Positions 1 to 7,229 of a stretch of 64,000 nt of DNA are shown here, one piece after another (within the stretch, counting starts at the first letter, position 1; every line of letters begins with the position of its first letter). A model generated the notes under the pieces. That model had not been told where the DNA came from. It saw nothing but the letters and a program-made list of their open reading frames with translations, and searched no databases. This DNA comes from Epilithonimonas zeae. GTDB taxonomy: Bacteria; Bacteroidota; Bacteroidia; Flavobacteriales; Weeksellaceae. The DNA is taken from NCBI RefSeq assembly GCF_900141765.1, contig NZ_FSRK01000001.1, positions 1,860,001 through 1,924,000 on the forward strand, in the 5' to 3' direction. The position numbers and the translations under genes were made by a program.

Positions 1-637
1 AATCATTATGGTTAATATCGGCTGTTAATGTGAATGAATCGGAAATCCGGTAACCTAAATTAAGACTTTGAATATGCCTTCCATAGCCTTTCTTCTTCCA
101 ATCATAATCCTTACCAACAGTTTCTTCTTGAAGAGAAGCATTGATAGTAACCTTTTTTTGATAATTTTTTTTAGTAATAATATTGATAACACCTGCCATT
201 GCATTATTACCATATTCTACGCCCATAGCACCTTTTACAATTTCTATTCGCTCTATATTATTGACATTAATTTTTGTAAGATCTACCAAATTCCCCATTC
301 CTTTATCGCTAACTACAGGAATATTATCAATCAATATCTTTGTATATTCCCCGCTGAGTCCCATAATATTTGCATTAGAATCTCCAGAACTAGAATTGGG
401 GGTAATCAAAATGTTTAGATTTTGGTTAAGGACATCTGCCACATTTGTAGCAGCCATATTTTTGATTTGGATTGCATCTATTATTTCTACTTTATAAATA
501 GATTTATTGATAGACTGGGGAGTATATTGTCCAGTAATGACGACTTCTTCAATATTTTTTTGATTAAGAGTATCCTTTTGTGCATATGCAAAATTCAAAA
601 TCGCTAATGATAAAAGGCTCATCGTTCGCTTCTTCAT
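1..637 (-). CDS. TonB-dependent receptor, N-terminal part (cut by left edge)
   Basis: An open frame runs leftward from an ATG at 637 and leaves the window without a stop, so about 212 residues are visible. It begins with a short signal peptide (MKKRTMSLLSLAILNFAYAQ). A TonB-box-like stretch (EEVVITGQ) follows, then a plug domain with the typical signatures of this family: ADVLNQ, a GLSGEYTKILIDNIPV segment, VNNIERIEIVKG and a GVINIITKK end. The start of the outer-membrane barrel follows. Such receptors import siderophores, haem, vitamin B12 or sugars using TonB energy. There is no carboxypeptidase-like N-terminal extension, which resembles BtuB/HmuR-type receptors more than SusC. It is divergent from two T9SS genes, the second HmuY-like, so haem or iron uptake is the favoured inference. 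The substrate itself cannot be read from this part. Confidence 0.9.
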   Translation of the reverse strand, partial: MKKRTMSLLSLAILNFAYAQKDTLNQKNIEEVVITGQYTPQSINKSIYKVEIIDAIQIKNMAATNVADVLNQNLNILITPNSSSGDSNANIMGLSGEYTKILIDNIPVVSDKGMGNLVDLTKINVNNIERIEIVKGAMGVEYGNNAMAGVINIITKKNYQKKVTINASLQEETVGKDYDWKKKGYGRHIQSLNLGYRISDSFTLTADINHND

Positions 638-652
638 TGAAAAAAATTTTTG

Positions 653-683
653 CGAAGATAAGATTTTATTTAGAATCATTAAA
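653..683 (-). promoter_or_regulatory. Putative promoter and imperfect operator of the TonB receptor
   Basis: On the minus strand, TATCTTCG (653-660) matches the Bacteroidota -7 box TAnnTTTG at 7 of 8 positions. Just upstream, 671-683 (TAGAATCATTAAA on the plus strand) matches the palindrome TAGAATnATTCTA found at the two divergent genes except at two positions. This suggests shared control of the receptor but is weaker than the other two sites. Confidence 0.4.
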
Positions 684-693
684 AACAATTTTG

Positions 694-714
694 TACTTTT
701 GTAGAATAATTCTA
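694..714 (+). promoter_or_regulatory. -7 promoter box fused to a 6-1-6 palindrome (Fur-family-like operator)
   Basis: TACTTTTG at 694-701 is a perfect match to the Bacteroidota -7 box TAnnTTTG. It is followed directly by the perfect inverted repeat TAGAAT-A-ATTCTA at 702-714. The repeat covers the expected transcription start, where a bound repressor would block RNA polymerase. Its geometry resembles the 7-1-7 sites of Fur/PerR-type regulators. The regulator identity is inferred from the HmuY-like and TonB-receptor neighbours. An almost identical arrangement lies at 1678-1698. Confidence 0.65.
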
Positions 715-741
715 AATAATAATAAAATCTGAACAAGACTT

Positions 742-1533
742 ATGAAAGCAAAACTACTTCTAGCTGCATCACTTTTCGCAGTAGTTGCACAAGCACAATT
801 ATCGACTATTAATGAAAACTTTGACGGATTTACAGCTGGAAATGCAACCTTTCCTCAAAACGGCTGGTCAGCAATTTTACCAACAGCTCCTTTCCCGCCA
901 CAACCTATGATGCTAGTTGTAGCTGCAGATGGAGCAAACAAGGTAATCCAAGCTTATCCTGGAAGCAGCTCGAACCAACCATTATACTTAATAACACCTC
1001 AGATTGTAGCGCCTGCTGGAGATAAGGCTATTTCTTTTGACACTGGTTTGGTAGCTTCTTCGCCTGGTACTACAACCATTCAGATTGGTGTAGCGACCAA
1101 TCCAGCGGATATGACAACGTTTACAGCTGTTGGAGATCCAATACAAATCACTTCTACTGTGATTCAGAATGTTAAGGTTAATGTACCTGCATCTGCTGGA
1201 ACTTATCTTGTTATAAAACATACCCCTACTGCAGCGCACACGGCTCTACAAATCGACAATGTAAAGTATGATACTAACCTAGCTGTTAATGAAAGCGCTT
1301 TCAACACAAATAATGTAAAATTTGCAGTTTCTGCAGATAATAACTCTTTGAAGTTTGTTTCTACAACTACGCTTTCTAGCGCAAAAATCTATTCTGCTGC
1401 TGGACAGATTGCAACTGAAGGTAAAATTTCAAACAACACTTTAAACATTTCTACATTGAAATCCGGTGTTTATTTTATTGCTATAGAAGACAATGCTGGA
1501 CAAACAGTTAAGTCTAAGTTTATTAAAAAGTAA
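742..1533 (+). CDS. T9SS-secreted adhesin-like protein
   Basis: 263 residues. A signal peptide (MKAKLLLAASLFAVVAQAQ) is followed by a beta-rich domain opening with NENFDGF and, later, NGW. This is the usual start of choice-of-anchor J / cleaved-adhesin type domains. The last ~75 residues form a T9SS type A sorting domain (AKIYSAAGQIATEG, then LKSGVYFIAIED, ending FIKK), so the protein should be exported through the type IX system and attached to the surface or released. The ligand is unknown. The gene is divergent from a TonB receptor and 190 bp before an HmuY-like gene. It shares the latter's promoter/palindrome, so co-expression under iron or haem limitation is inferred. Its own terminator follows at 1557. 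Confidence 0.85.
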   Translation: MKAKLLLAASLFAVVAQAQLSTINENFDGFTAGNATFPQNGWSAILPTAPFPPQPMMLVVAADGANKVIQAYPGSSSNQPLYLITPQIVAPAGDKAISFDTGLVASSPGTTTIQIGVATNPADMTTFTAVGDPIQITSTVIQNVKVNVPASAGTYLVIKHTPTAAHTALQIDNVKYDTNLAVNESAFNTNNVKFAVSADNNSLKFVSTTTLSSAKIYSAAGQIATEGKISNNTLNISTLKSGVYFIAIEDNAGQTVKSKFIKK

Positions 1534-1556
1534 ATAAACTCATTTATAAAAATTGA

Positions 1557-1587
1557 AAGCCTTTCAGAATTCTGAAAGGCTTTTTTT
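1557..1587 (+). terminator. Rho-independent terminator
   Basis: A perfect inverted repeat with 13-bp arms (AAGCCTTTCAGAA and its complement, 1557-1582) runs directly into seven T residues. It closes transcription of the adhesin-like gene and separates it from the next promoter. Confidence 0.9.
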
Positions 1588-1677
1588 GTTGATTATAAAG
1601 ACGATTTAAACCAATATGATATTTATCATTTGATCAAAAATATTAATTTTTAATAATTCTAAATAAGAATAATTTAA

Positions 1678-1698
1678 TAGTTTTGTAGAATAATTCTA
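1678..1698 (+). promoter_or_regulatory. -7 promoter box fused to the same 6-1-6 palindrome
   Basis: TAGTTTTG (1678-1685) is a perfect TAnnTTTG box and is followed at once by TAGAATAATTCTA (1686-1698). The flanking bases also match those at 698-731, apart from a 3-base indel. A degenerate extra copy (AAGAATAATTTAA, around 1665-1677) lies just upstream, which would allow co-operative binding. The match of both box and operator in two neighbouring genes argues for joint control. Confidence 0.65.
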
Positions 1699-1722
1699 AA
1701 TAATAAAATCTATTTATAAATT

Positions 1723-3009
1723 ATGAAAACAAAACTATTTTTTGCAAGTATGCTGACACTGGCTGTTAGCCAAACAGTTTTATCGCAAACAGATGAATTC
1801 GGGTATACTTCGGTTAATCTAAGTATGGGCGCTCAATATCAAAATCAAGTTTATTTTGATTTCTCTTCTAACAATATTATTTCACAGCCTGCTACAGGAT
1901 GGGATATTGCTTTTTACAGAAATTCTAGTATGTCGTTTGGAGAGAGAGTAAATGATGCTAATAATGTGAAAGTTTATCAGGTTTCTGCTGATCCTGTCGC
2001 GTTTGACACTGTAGTTCCGGGAGATAAAGCTAACTGGGGCGAGCCATTATACAATCCTGACAAAACTGAAGCTTTGGAAGATGGCGTCTTCGACAATGCA
2101 ACATTATTGCCATCAGGGGGTCTTAATTTCAGCTGGGGAACTTATGACATCACCACACACAAAATTACAGGTAAAGTAGTTTTCGTACTAGAATATGGTA
2201 ATGGAGATTATTACAAATTCTTTATTAATGAATACTCTGCTGGATATACATTCAAATATGCCAAATGGAACGGAAGCTCTTGGGATGCAACACAAACCAG
2301 AACTATTGCTAGTGGAACAGATGATGCATACTTCAACTATTTCTCGTTCGCAACAGGAGCAAAAGTTAATAATATCGAGCCTCCAAAAGCAAATTGGGAT
2401 CTGATGTTCACAAGATACTGGACTTTCTATAACAATATTATGATGTATCTGATGTCCGGAACAATCCAATCTCCAAATGTGAGTGTTGCATACGTAAGAC
2501 CAGAAACTCAGGCTACTTCTACCTATACAGCTCCTGCAAGCAGTTCTTACTCTAAAGAAATTACTACTATTGGTCACTCTTGGAAAGGAACAACAGGATC
2601 ATATACAGATGCAGTTTATTACGTAAAAGAAGGAAGTAACTATTACAGAATGTATTTCACTTCCAATGGCGGTGCTACTACAGGTAATATGTATTTCAAA
2701 TATAAAAACATCACGGGAGAACTTGCTGTTGCAGACTTTGGTAAAAAGGGAACATTCGGAATTTATCCAAACCCAACTAAAGAAGACAAAAAAGTTAACA
2801 TCTTGTTTGATGTAAAAGAAGCAGCTTTTAAGAACGGAAGCATTGAAGTATTTGATTTCTCTGGTAAAAAAGTATATGAAACTTCTATTATAAACAAGTC
2901 AGGATTCTCTACACAACAAGTTGATCTTAATAGACTTTCGTCAGGAGTTTATGTCGTGAAAATCACTTATGGAGGACAGACAGAAACAAAAAAGCTTGTC
3001 GTAAAATAA
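1723..3009 (+). CDS. HmuY-like protein with T9SS sorting domain
   Basis: 428 residues. A signal peptide ends near VLSQ (residue 22) and has no lipobox cysteine. The body carries features I associate with the HmuY haem-binding family: VYFDFSS then GWDIAFYRN (43-67), AYFNYFSFATGAKV (202-215), PKANWDLMFTRYW (221-233) and IGHSWKG (283-289) followed by YYVKEGSNYYRMYFTS. From about residue 343 (GTFGIYPNPT) to the end is a T9SS type A sorting domain. Known HmuY proteins are outer-membrane lipoproteins that bind haem and pass it to a TonB receptor. Here export would be by type IX secretion instead. The neighbouring TonB receptor and the operator-like palindrome fit haem or iron acquisition. Haem-ligating residues could not be assigned by eye. 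Confidence 0.8.
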   Translation: MKTKLFFASMLTLAVSQTVLSQTDEFGYTSVNLSMGAQYQNQVYFDFSSNNIISQPATGWDIAFYRNSSMSFGERVNDANNVKVYQVSADPVAFDTVVPGDKANWGEPLYNPDKTEALEDGVFDNATLLPSGGLNFSWGTYDITTHKITGKVVFVLEYGNGDYYKFFINEYSAGYTFKYAKWNGSSWDATQTRTIASGTDDAYFNYFSFATGAKVNNIEPPKANWDLMFTRYWTFYNNIMMYLMSGTIQSPNVSVAYVRPETQATSTYTAPASSSYSKEITTIGHSWKGTTGSYTDAVYYVKEGSNYYRMYFTSNGGATTGNMYFKYKNITGELAVADFGKKGTFGIYPNPTKEDKKVNILFDVKEAAFKNGSIEVFDFSGKKVYETSIINKSGFSTQQVDLNRLSSGVYVVKITYGGQTETKKLVVK

Positions 3010-3056
3010 GCCATATTTCATGGGTAAATATTGATTGATTTTTATAAATCCTATGC

Positions 3057-3107
3057 AATCGCCATTTCGCCGTTGGTGATTGTCATCAAATATTTATCGT
3101 GGCGATT
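3057..3107 (+). other. Nested hairpin in the 3' region of the HmuY-like gene
   Basis: An outer 8-bp stem (AATCGCCA 3057-3064 with TGGCGATT 3100-3107) encloses an inner 7-bp stem with one G-U pair (TTGGTGA 3073-3079 with TCATCAA 3083-3089) and a 3-base loop. It lies between the stop codon and the terminator at 3129. It may be a structured 3' UTR or a 3'-derived small RNA; no T-run follows it. Confidence 0.4.
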
Positions 3108-3128
3108 TCAGATTTTATTCTTTATAAG

Positions 3129-3149
3129 ACCACCTTCGGGTGGTTTTTT
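3129..3149 (+). terminator. Rho-independent terminator
   Basis: ACCACC-TTCG-GGTGGT forms a 6-bp stem with a stable UUCG tetraloop and is followed by five T residues. It ends the HmuY-like transcript before lipB. Confidence 0.85.
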
Positions 3150-3177
3150 GCTTGTTGTGATTTGCTTAAATAATGAG

Positions 3178-3185
3178 TAAATTTG
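3178..3185 (+). promoter_or_regulatory. -7 box of lipB
   Basis: TAAATTTG is a perfect TAnnTTTG box 19 bases before the GTG start. A TTG at 3155-3157 lies about 20 bases upstream, in the -33 range. Confidence 0.55.
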
Positions 3186-3204
3186 TAGAAATAATTCGAT
3201 TACA

Positions 3205-3918
3205 GTGAATTCCATTATCAATAAAAAAGTAGAATTTCAGGATTTGGGAACCAAAGATTACCAACCATCCTGGGATTATCAGGAAGAATTACTGAAAAAA
3301 AATCTCGAAACTAAAATCTTTAATCGGGAAAATCCAGACCATCAAAAAGCGACCAATAATTATCTTCTTTTAGTAGAACATCCACACGTTTATACACTTG
3401 GAAAAAGTGGTCACGAGGAGAATCTCCTGGCTAATGAAAACAAGCTGAAGGAAATCAATGCTACTTATGTCAAAGTGAATCGTGGTGGTGATATTACCTA
3501 TCACGGATTTGGACAGATTGTTGGCTACCCTATTTTGGATTTGGAGAATTTTTATACAGACATCCACCGTTATATGCGCGATCTGGAGGAAGTCATTATC
3601 CGAACTATTGCAGAATATGGACTGAAAGGAGAACGTTCCAATGGCGAAACGGGCGTTTGGCTGGATGTGGGAAAACCTTATGCCAGAAAAATCTGCGCAA
3701 TGGGCGTAAAAGCTTCGCGTTGGGTTACCATCCACGGATTTGCTTTGAATGTGAACACCGATATGCGCTATTTCGAATATATCATCCCTTGCGGAATTAC
3801 CGATAAACAAGTCACCTCTTTGAAAAGAGAATTAGAGCGAGAAGTTGATTACGAAGAAGTAAAGCAAAAAATCAAAAAACATTTTGTAGATGTATTTGGC
3901 TGTGAACTAATTTCATAA
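3205..3918 (+). CDS. lipB: Octanoyl-[acyl-carrier-protein]:protein octanoyltransferase LipB
   Basis: 237 residues from a GTG start. The enzyme moves octanoyl from acyl carrier protein to lipoyl domains of 2-oxoacid dehydrogenases and the glycine-cleavage H protein, the first step of lipoate synthesis. Diagnostic segments are VEHPHVYTLGKSG (57-69), RGGDITYHGFGQ (93-104), the lysine motif RKICAMGVK (Lys162) and the catalytic-cysteine motif PCGI (Cys196). The GTG start is supported by a promoter box 19 bases upstream and by the lack of a better ATG. Length is normal for the family. It fits functionally with gcvP at 18-21 kb, since the glycine cleavage system needs lipoylated H protein. Confidence 0.95.
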   Translation: MNSIINKKVEFQDLGTKDYQPSWDYQEELLKKNLETKIFNRENPDHQKATNNYLLLVEHPHVYTLGKSGHEENLLANENKLKEINATYVKVNRGGDITYHGFGQIVGYPILDLENFYTDIHRYMRDLEEVIIRTIAEYGLKGERSNGETGVWLDVGKPYARKICAMGVKASRWVTIHGFALNVNTDMRYFEYIIPCGITDKQVTSLKRELEREVDYEEVKQKIKKHFVDVFGCELIS

Positions 3919-3926
3919 ATGATTAA

Positions 3927-3978
3927 TGGTAATTGATAGATCATATTAAAACTTCGATAAATCATTTATCAATTATCA
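3927..3978. repeat. Inverted repeat between convergent lipB and dgt
   Basis: TGGTAATTGATA (3927-3938) and TATCAATTATCA (3967-3978) are complementary over 12 bp with one G-U pair. AAATGATT/AATCATTT segments also lie beside them. The position between two convergent genes fits a bidirectional end-of-transcript hairpin, although T-runs are poor. Confidence 0.45.
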
Positions 3979-3991
3979 AATATTGGTTATC

Positions 3992-5347
3992 TTACATCGT
4001 CATCCCAATATCAATTCCCTTAATTTTTCTATAAAGATCGGTTGCGAAATTATCCGTCATTCCGGAAACAAAATCAATTACGCCAAGCACTTTCTGATAA
4101 TCGGTTCCATCTTCATAAAAGAATTGCTTTGGAAGAAGCTTCAGGGCTTTTTTATCATAAGATTTTCTTTCATCAGCAGCTTTCAAAATGGATGGAATAA
4201 AATGATCTAGCAACTCGTACATTACGTTGTAACCAGCATTTTCGATTTCCACAACGGCTTTGTGATTATAAATTTTTTCAATAGAGAAGGTTTCAATATC
4301 CTGCAGCGTTTTGTTTTCAGATTTATAAATGTCCAAAAGACCTTTATCAAGATTACCTTCCAAAATTGTATTGAAATTACTTTTATAAAGCTCAACAGAT
4401 TTATTAATTAAAGCATTGATAACCTTTGCTCTCAGGTAAGAAATTTGCTCATTTTCATTACTGATAGAATTTAGTTTTTGCTCTACTCTATTGATATCGT
4501 CTGTTTCAGATTTCACCAATTCGAAGAACAGATTTTTACAATCTGCCGTAGAAACAATTCCCAATCTGTGCGCATCTTCCATATCAATGATATTGTAACA
4601 AATATCATCCGCCGCTTCTACGAGCCAAACAAATGGATGTCTTTTGAAAATATAAGGATTTTCGTTCTCCTGAATCATTGATGTTCCTTTTGCAATCTCC
4701 AAGAAAATATCTTTCTCATTCTGGAAAAACCCAAATTTTTTACGATGGATAAAACCTTTCTTTTTAGCAATCGCTTCACAAGGATATTTTGCAATACTTG
4801 CCAATGTCGCAAAAGTCAATTGGATTCCGCCAGCATCTTTTCCTTGTTGTTGCTGTGCTAAAACTCGGATTGCATTGGCATTTCCTTCAAAATTAACCAG
4901 ATCCGCCCACTCTTTTTCATTGAATTTCGATTTCAAATCACTTTCATTCCTGTCAAAATAACTCGCAATCGCATCTTCTCCAGAATGTCCAAAAGCAGGA
5001 TTCCCAACATCGTGACAAAGACAAGCTGCAGCAATAACATTTCCAAGGTTATGGAGATAAAAACTCTTGGATTCTTCGTTGAGATCATTAGTGTAATTAT
5101 CGTAAATAAATTCTCCCATCACGCTTCCCAAACTACGACCGACAGACGAAACTTCCAAAGAATGCGTCAATCGGTTGTGTACAAAAACACTTCCCGGGAG
5201 TGGAAAAACCTGAGTTTTATTCTGCAACCTTCTGAATGCCGATGAGAAAATGATTCTGTCAAAATCTCTCTGAAAATCGGTTCTGGAAGCTTTGGTATGC
5301 GGATTATTTCCTGTGCGTTGATTGGTAAAAATTGAATTCAAATCCAT
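3992..5347 (-). CDS. dgt: dGTPase (deoxyguanosinetriphosphate triphosphohydrolase)
   Basis: 451 residues. This HD-domain enzyme cleaves dGTP to deoxyguanosine and triphosphate. Family hallmarks are RRLQNKTQVFPL (39-50), the metal-binding His62 in RLTHSLEVSSVGRSLG, and the His-Asp pair H112-D113 in CHDVGNPAFGHSGEDAI. Further along, WLVEAADDICYNIIDMEDAH supplies the downstream Asp-rich helix. A perfect -7 box lies 8 bases before the ATG, so the start is well fixed and the leader is very short. The gene is convergent with lipB and divergent from the glycosylase gene. In Bacteroidota such enzymes adjust dNTP pools, and some act in phage restriction, but nothing here points to a defence context. 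Confidence 0.95.
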   Translation of the reverse strand: MDLNSIFTNQRTGNNPHTKASRTDFQRDFDRIIFSSAFRRLQNKTQVFPLPGSVFVHNRLTHSLEVSSVGRSLGSVMGEFIYDNYTNDLNEESKSFYLHNLGNVIAAACLCHDVGNPAFGHSGEDAIASYFDRNESDLKSKFNEKEWADLVNFEGNANAIRVLAQQQQGKDAGGIQLTFATLASIAKYPCEAIAKKKGFIHRKKFGFFQNEKDIFLEIAKGTSMIQENENPYIFKRHPFVWLVEAADDICYNIIDMEDAHRLGIVSTADCKNLFFELVKSETDDINRVEQKLNSISNENEQISYLRAKVINALINKSVELYKSNFNTILEGNLDKGLLDIYKSENKTLQDIETFSIEKIYNHKAVVEIENAGYNVMYELLDHFIPSILKAADERKSYDKKALKLLPKQFFYEDGTDYQKVLGVIDFVSGMTDNFATDLYRKIKGIDIGMTM

Positions 5348-5355
5348 AATGGATT

Positions 5356-5363
5356 CAAAAATA
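5356..5363 (-). promoter_or_regulatory. -7 box of dgt
   Basis: On the minus strand TATTTTTG matches TAnnTTTG perfectly. It sits 8 bases before the dgt ATG, which implies a leader of about five bases. Confidence 0.5.
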
Positions 5364-5418
5364 AGGGATATTTTATTTTTAAAGGAATAATATTTGAGTT
5401 TTTATCAAAAAAGTAATT

Positions 5419-6150
5419 ATGCCAGAAGGTCCTGTAATATTATTAATGAAAGAACACCTCCAAAAATTTGTTGGGGAAAAAGTGATTGCTGTTAGCGGAT
5501 CCGAAATAGAAGGAAGTCTAATTAAAGGTAAAACTTTGAAAGGAATCAAACTTTATGGGAAACAGACTTATTTGATTTTTGATGAAATTAATATTAGAAT
5601 TCATTTATTAATGTTTGGTTCCTATGAAATTGATAAACAAACAAAACCTACTGACAATCTAAAACTTGGATTAAGTTTTAAAAGTGGAAAGGCGTTTTTC
5701 TATACTTGTTCCGTCAAACTTTTACCAAATAGCTTTCTCGAAACTATCGATTGGGAAGCAGATGTAATGAGTGAAGTTTGGAATCCTGAAAAAGCAAAAA
5801 CGAAAATGAAAAAAAATCCGAAAATGATGGTTTGTGATGCCTTGATGGATCAGGATATTTTCTCTGGTGTTGGCAATATTATTAAAAATGAGGCTCTTTT
5901 CAGAACTACAATTCAGCCGGAAAGTTTAATTGAAAACATTCCAATAAAAAAACTGAATGATCTAATTTCTGAGGCAAGAAATTTTAGTTTTGACTTTTAT
6001 AAATGGAAGCGAGAAGGTGTCTTAAGAAAAAAATTTCAGGTATATGAGCAAAAGAATTGTCCAACTTGCAGAAAACCTTTGACCAAGAAAATGACCGGAA
6101 AATCTAAACGCGCAAGTTTCTATTGTGAAACAGACCAAAAATTATTCTAA
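5419..6150 (+). CDS. Fpg/Nei-family DNA glycosylase with altered zinc finger
   Basis: 243 residues beginning MPEGP, so Pro2 and Glu3, the nucleophile and acid of Fpg/Nei base-excision glycosylases, are in place. An H2TH-type segment (MDQDIFSGVGNIIKNEALF, about 148-166) follows. The C-terminal zinc finger has Cys214, Cys217 and Cys236, with the conserved Arg231. The expected fourth cysteine is Asp239 (YCETD in place of YCxxC). It should remove oxidised bases and cut the abasic strand; whether it prefers purines (Fpg) or pyrimidines (Nei) cannot be told. It is slightly shorter than E. coli Nei (263). It is divergent from dgt, which also acts on nucleotide quality. Confidence 0.85.
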   Translation: MPEGPVILLMKEHLQKFVGEKVIAVSGSEIEGSLIKGKTLKGIKLYGKQTYLIFDEINIRIHLLMFGSYEIDKQTKPTDNLKLGLSFKSGKAFFYTCSVKLLPNSFLETIDWEADVMSEVWNPEKAKTKMKKNPKMMVCDALMDQDIFSGVGNIIKNEALFRTTIQPESLIENIPIKKLNDLISEARNFSFDFYKWKREGVLRKKFQVYEQKNCPTCRKPLTKKMTGKSKRASFYCETDQKLF

Positions 6151-6251
6151 ATAAAATTCATTTTAACGAAAACTTACAATCAAAAGGCTTTTACTAAGAA
6201 TAATGATTTGATTTGAGTTTTATTTTACCTATAATTGGCGAAATTTAATTT

Positions 6252-7169
6252 ATGAAAAACAAATACTTATTAATTCTATCTCTAGTTTCTTCATTTGCTT
6301 TTGCGCAACAAACCATTTCTTTTGAAGCTTCAGAGGGCTTTGTGGCTGGAGATATCAACGGACAAAATGGATGGGAAGTTACCCTAAACAGTGATGACGA
6401 GCCAATCAAAAATCAAGTTATCACTACTGAAAAAGCATCAGAAGGAACTCAGTCTATAAAAATAGATGTTGATTTGGACGAAAACTTTCTCTTCTTTCCC
6501 ATTTTTGGTGCTGCAAAATTGTTTGACAATGTGTACGACTACAAGAATACTACTGTAGAAATGGATGTTTTTATCACAGAAAAAGAAGCGTCAAATTTTG
6601 ATTTTGGAACTTTTGGAATTGTTGACACAGACGAATATATGCCTGTTGCTATTTTCGCTTTTAATTCTTTAGGTATTTTGGAAGTTGTGAAAAATGAAGA
6701 TTATCAATACGAAAGTACCAATTTCAACTGGGAAGCCAACAGATGGTATAAACTGAAATCTGTCACTTCTGAAAATGAAATCAAATTCTATGTTGATGGT
6801 GCTTTGGTTCATACAATACCTAACTTCTCCAAAACCAATATTACAGGAATCAATCTTCTTCATGACAATTTCTCTGGTGGTGCTTATATCGACAATATCA
6901 AAATCAATGATGAAGTAATGGCGGTTAATGATGTGAAGAAAGCCAACATCAAATTATATCCAAATCCAGTCAAAGATATTTTAAAAATCAATCTTTCAAA
7001 TAACGAAAACATCAGCGAAATCAACATCTATAATGTTGCTGGACAAAAACTGAAAACAGTTTCTAAGCAAACTGAAATTAATGTGGAAAGTCTATCAAAA
7101 GGTGTTTATTTGATTGATATCAAAACAGATAAAAACAAAACTTACAATTCCAAATTCATTAAACAATAA
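6252..7169 (+). CDS. T9SS-secreted protein with lectin/LamG-like domain
   Basis: 305 residues. The signal peptide is MKNKYLLILSLVSSFAFAQ. The central part, with ISFEASEGFVAGDINGQNGW, then WYKLKSVTSENEIKFYVDGALVH and GAYIDNIKIN, looks like a concanavalin-A/LamG-type jelly roll. The VDG turn and the final DNIKI strand are typical of that fold. Residues from about 228 (ANIKLYPNPVKD) to FIKQ form a T9SS type A sorting domain. It should be exported across the outer membrane; the ligand is unknown, perhaps a glycan or surface polymer. It stands alone between the glycosylase gene and its own strong terminator at 7174. Confidence 0.8.
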   Translation: MKNKYLLILSLVSSFAFAQQTISFEASEGFVAGDINGQNGWEVTLNSDDEPIKNQVITTEKASEGTQSIKIDVDLDENFLFFPIFGAAKLFDNVYDYKNTTVEMDVFITEKEASNFDFGTFGIVDTDEYMPVAIFAFNSLGILEVVKNEDYQYESTNFNWEANRWYKLKSVTSENEIKFYVDGALVHTIPNFSKTNITGINLLHDNFSGGAYIDNIKINDEVMAVNDVKKANIKLYPNPVKDILKINLSNNENISEINIYNVAGQKLKTVSKQTEINVESLSKGVYLIDIKTDKNKTYNSKFIKQ

Positions 7170-7173
7170 ATTG

Positions 7174-7202
7174 AAAATCCTGCCACAGCGCAGGATTTTT
7201 TA
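7174..7202 (+). terminator. Rho-independent terminator
   Basis: AAAATCCTGC (7174-7183) pairs with GCAGGATTTT (7190-7199) over 10 bp around a 6-base loop. The T-rich 3' arm continues into the tail. It ends the T9SS gene. Confidence 0.85.
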
Positions 7203-7229
7203 TTTAATTTTATACAAAATCTTATACTG

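Noticed and set aside
183-607. Plus-strand frames opposite the left-edge TonB receptor
   Set aside because: The minus frame has a signal peptide, TonB box and plug motifs over the same bases; the plus frames have no domain and cysteine/isoleucine-rich composition typical of antisense reading.
3186-3200. TAGAAATAATTCGA after the lipB -7 box, similar to the iron-type palindrome
   Set aside because: It has an inserted base and a mismatch, so it is no longer a 6-1-6 palindrome; lipB has no iron link.
3370-3810. 146-residue minus-strand frame inside lipB
   Set aside because: It is the shadow of a fully conserved lipB; no motif or start signal.
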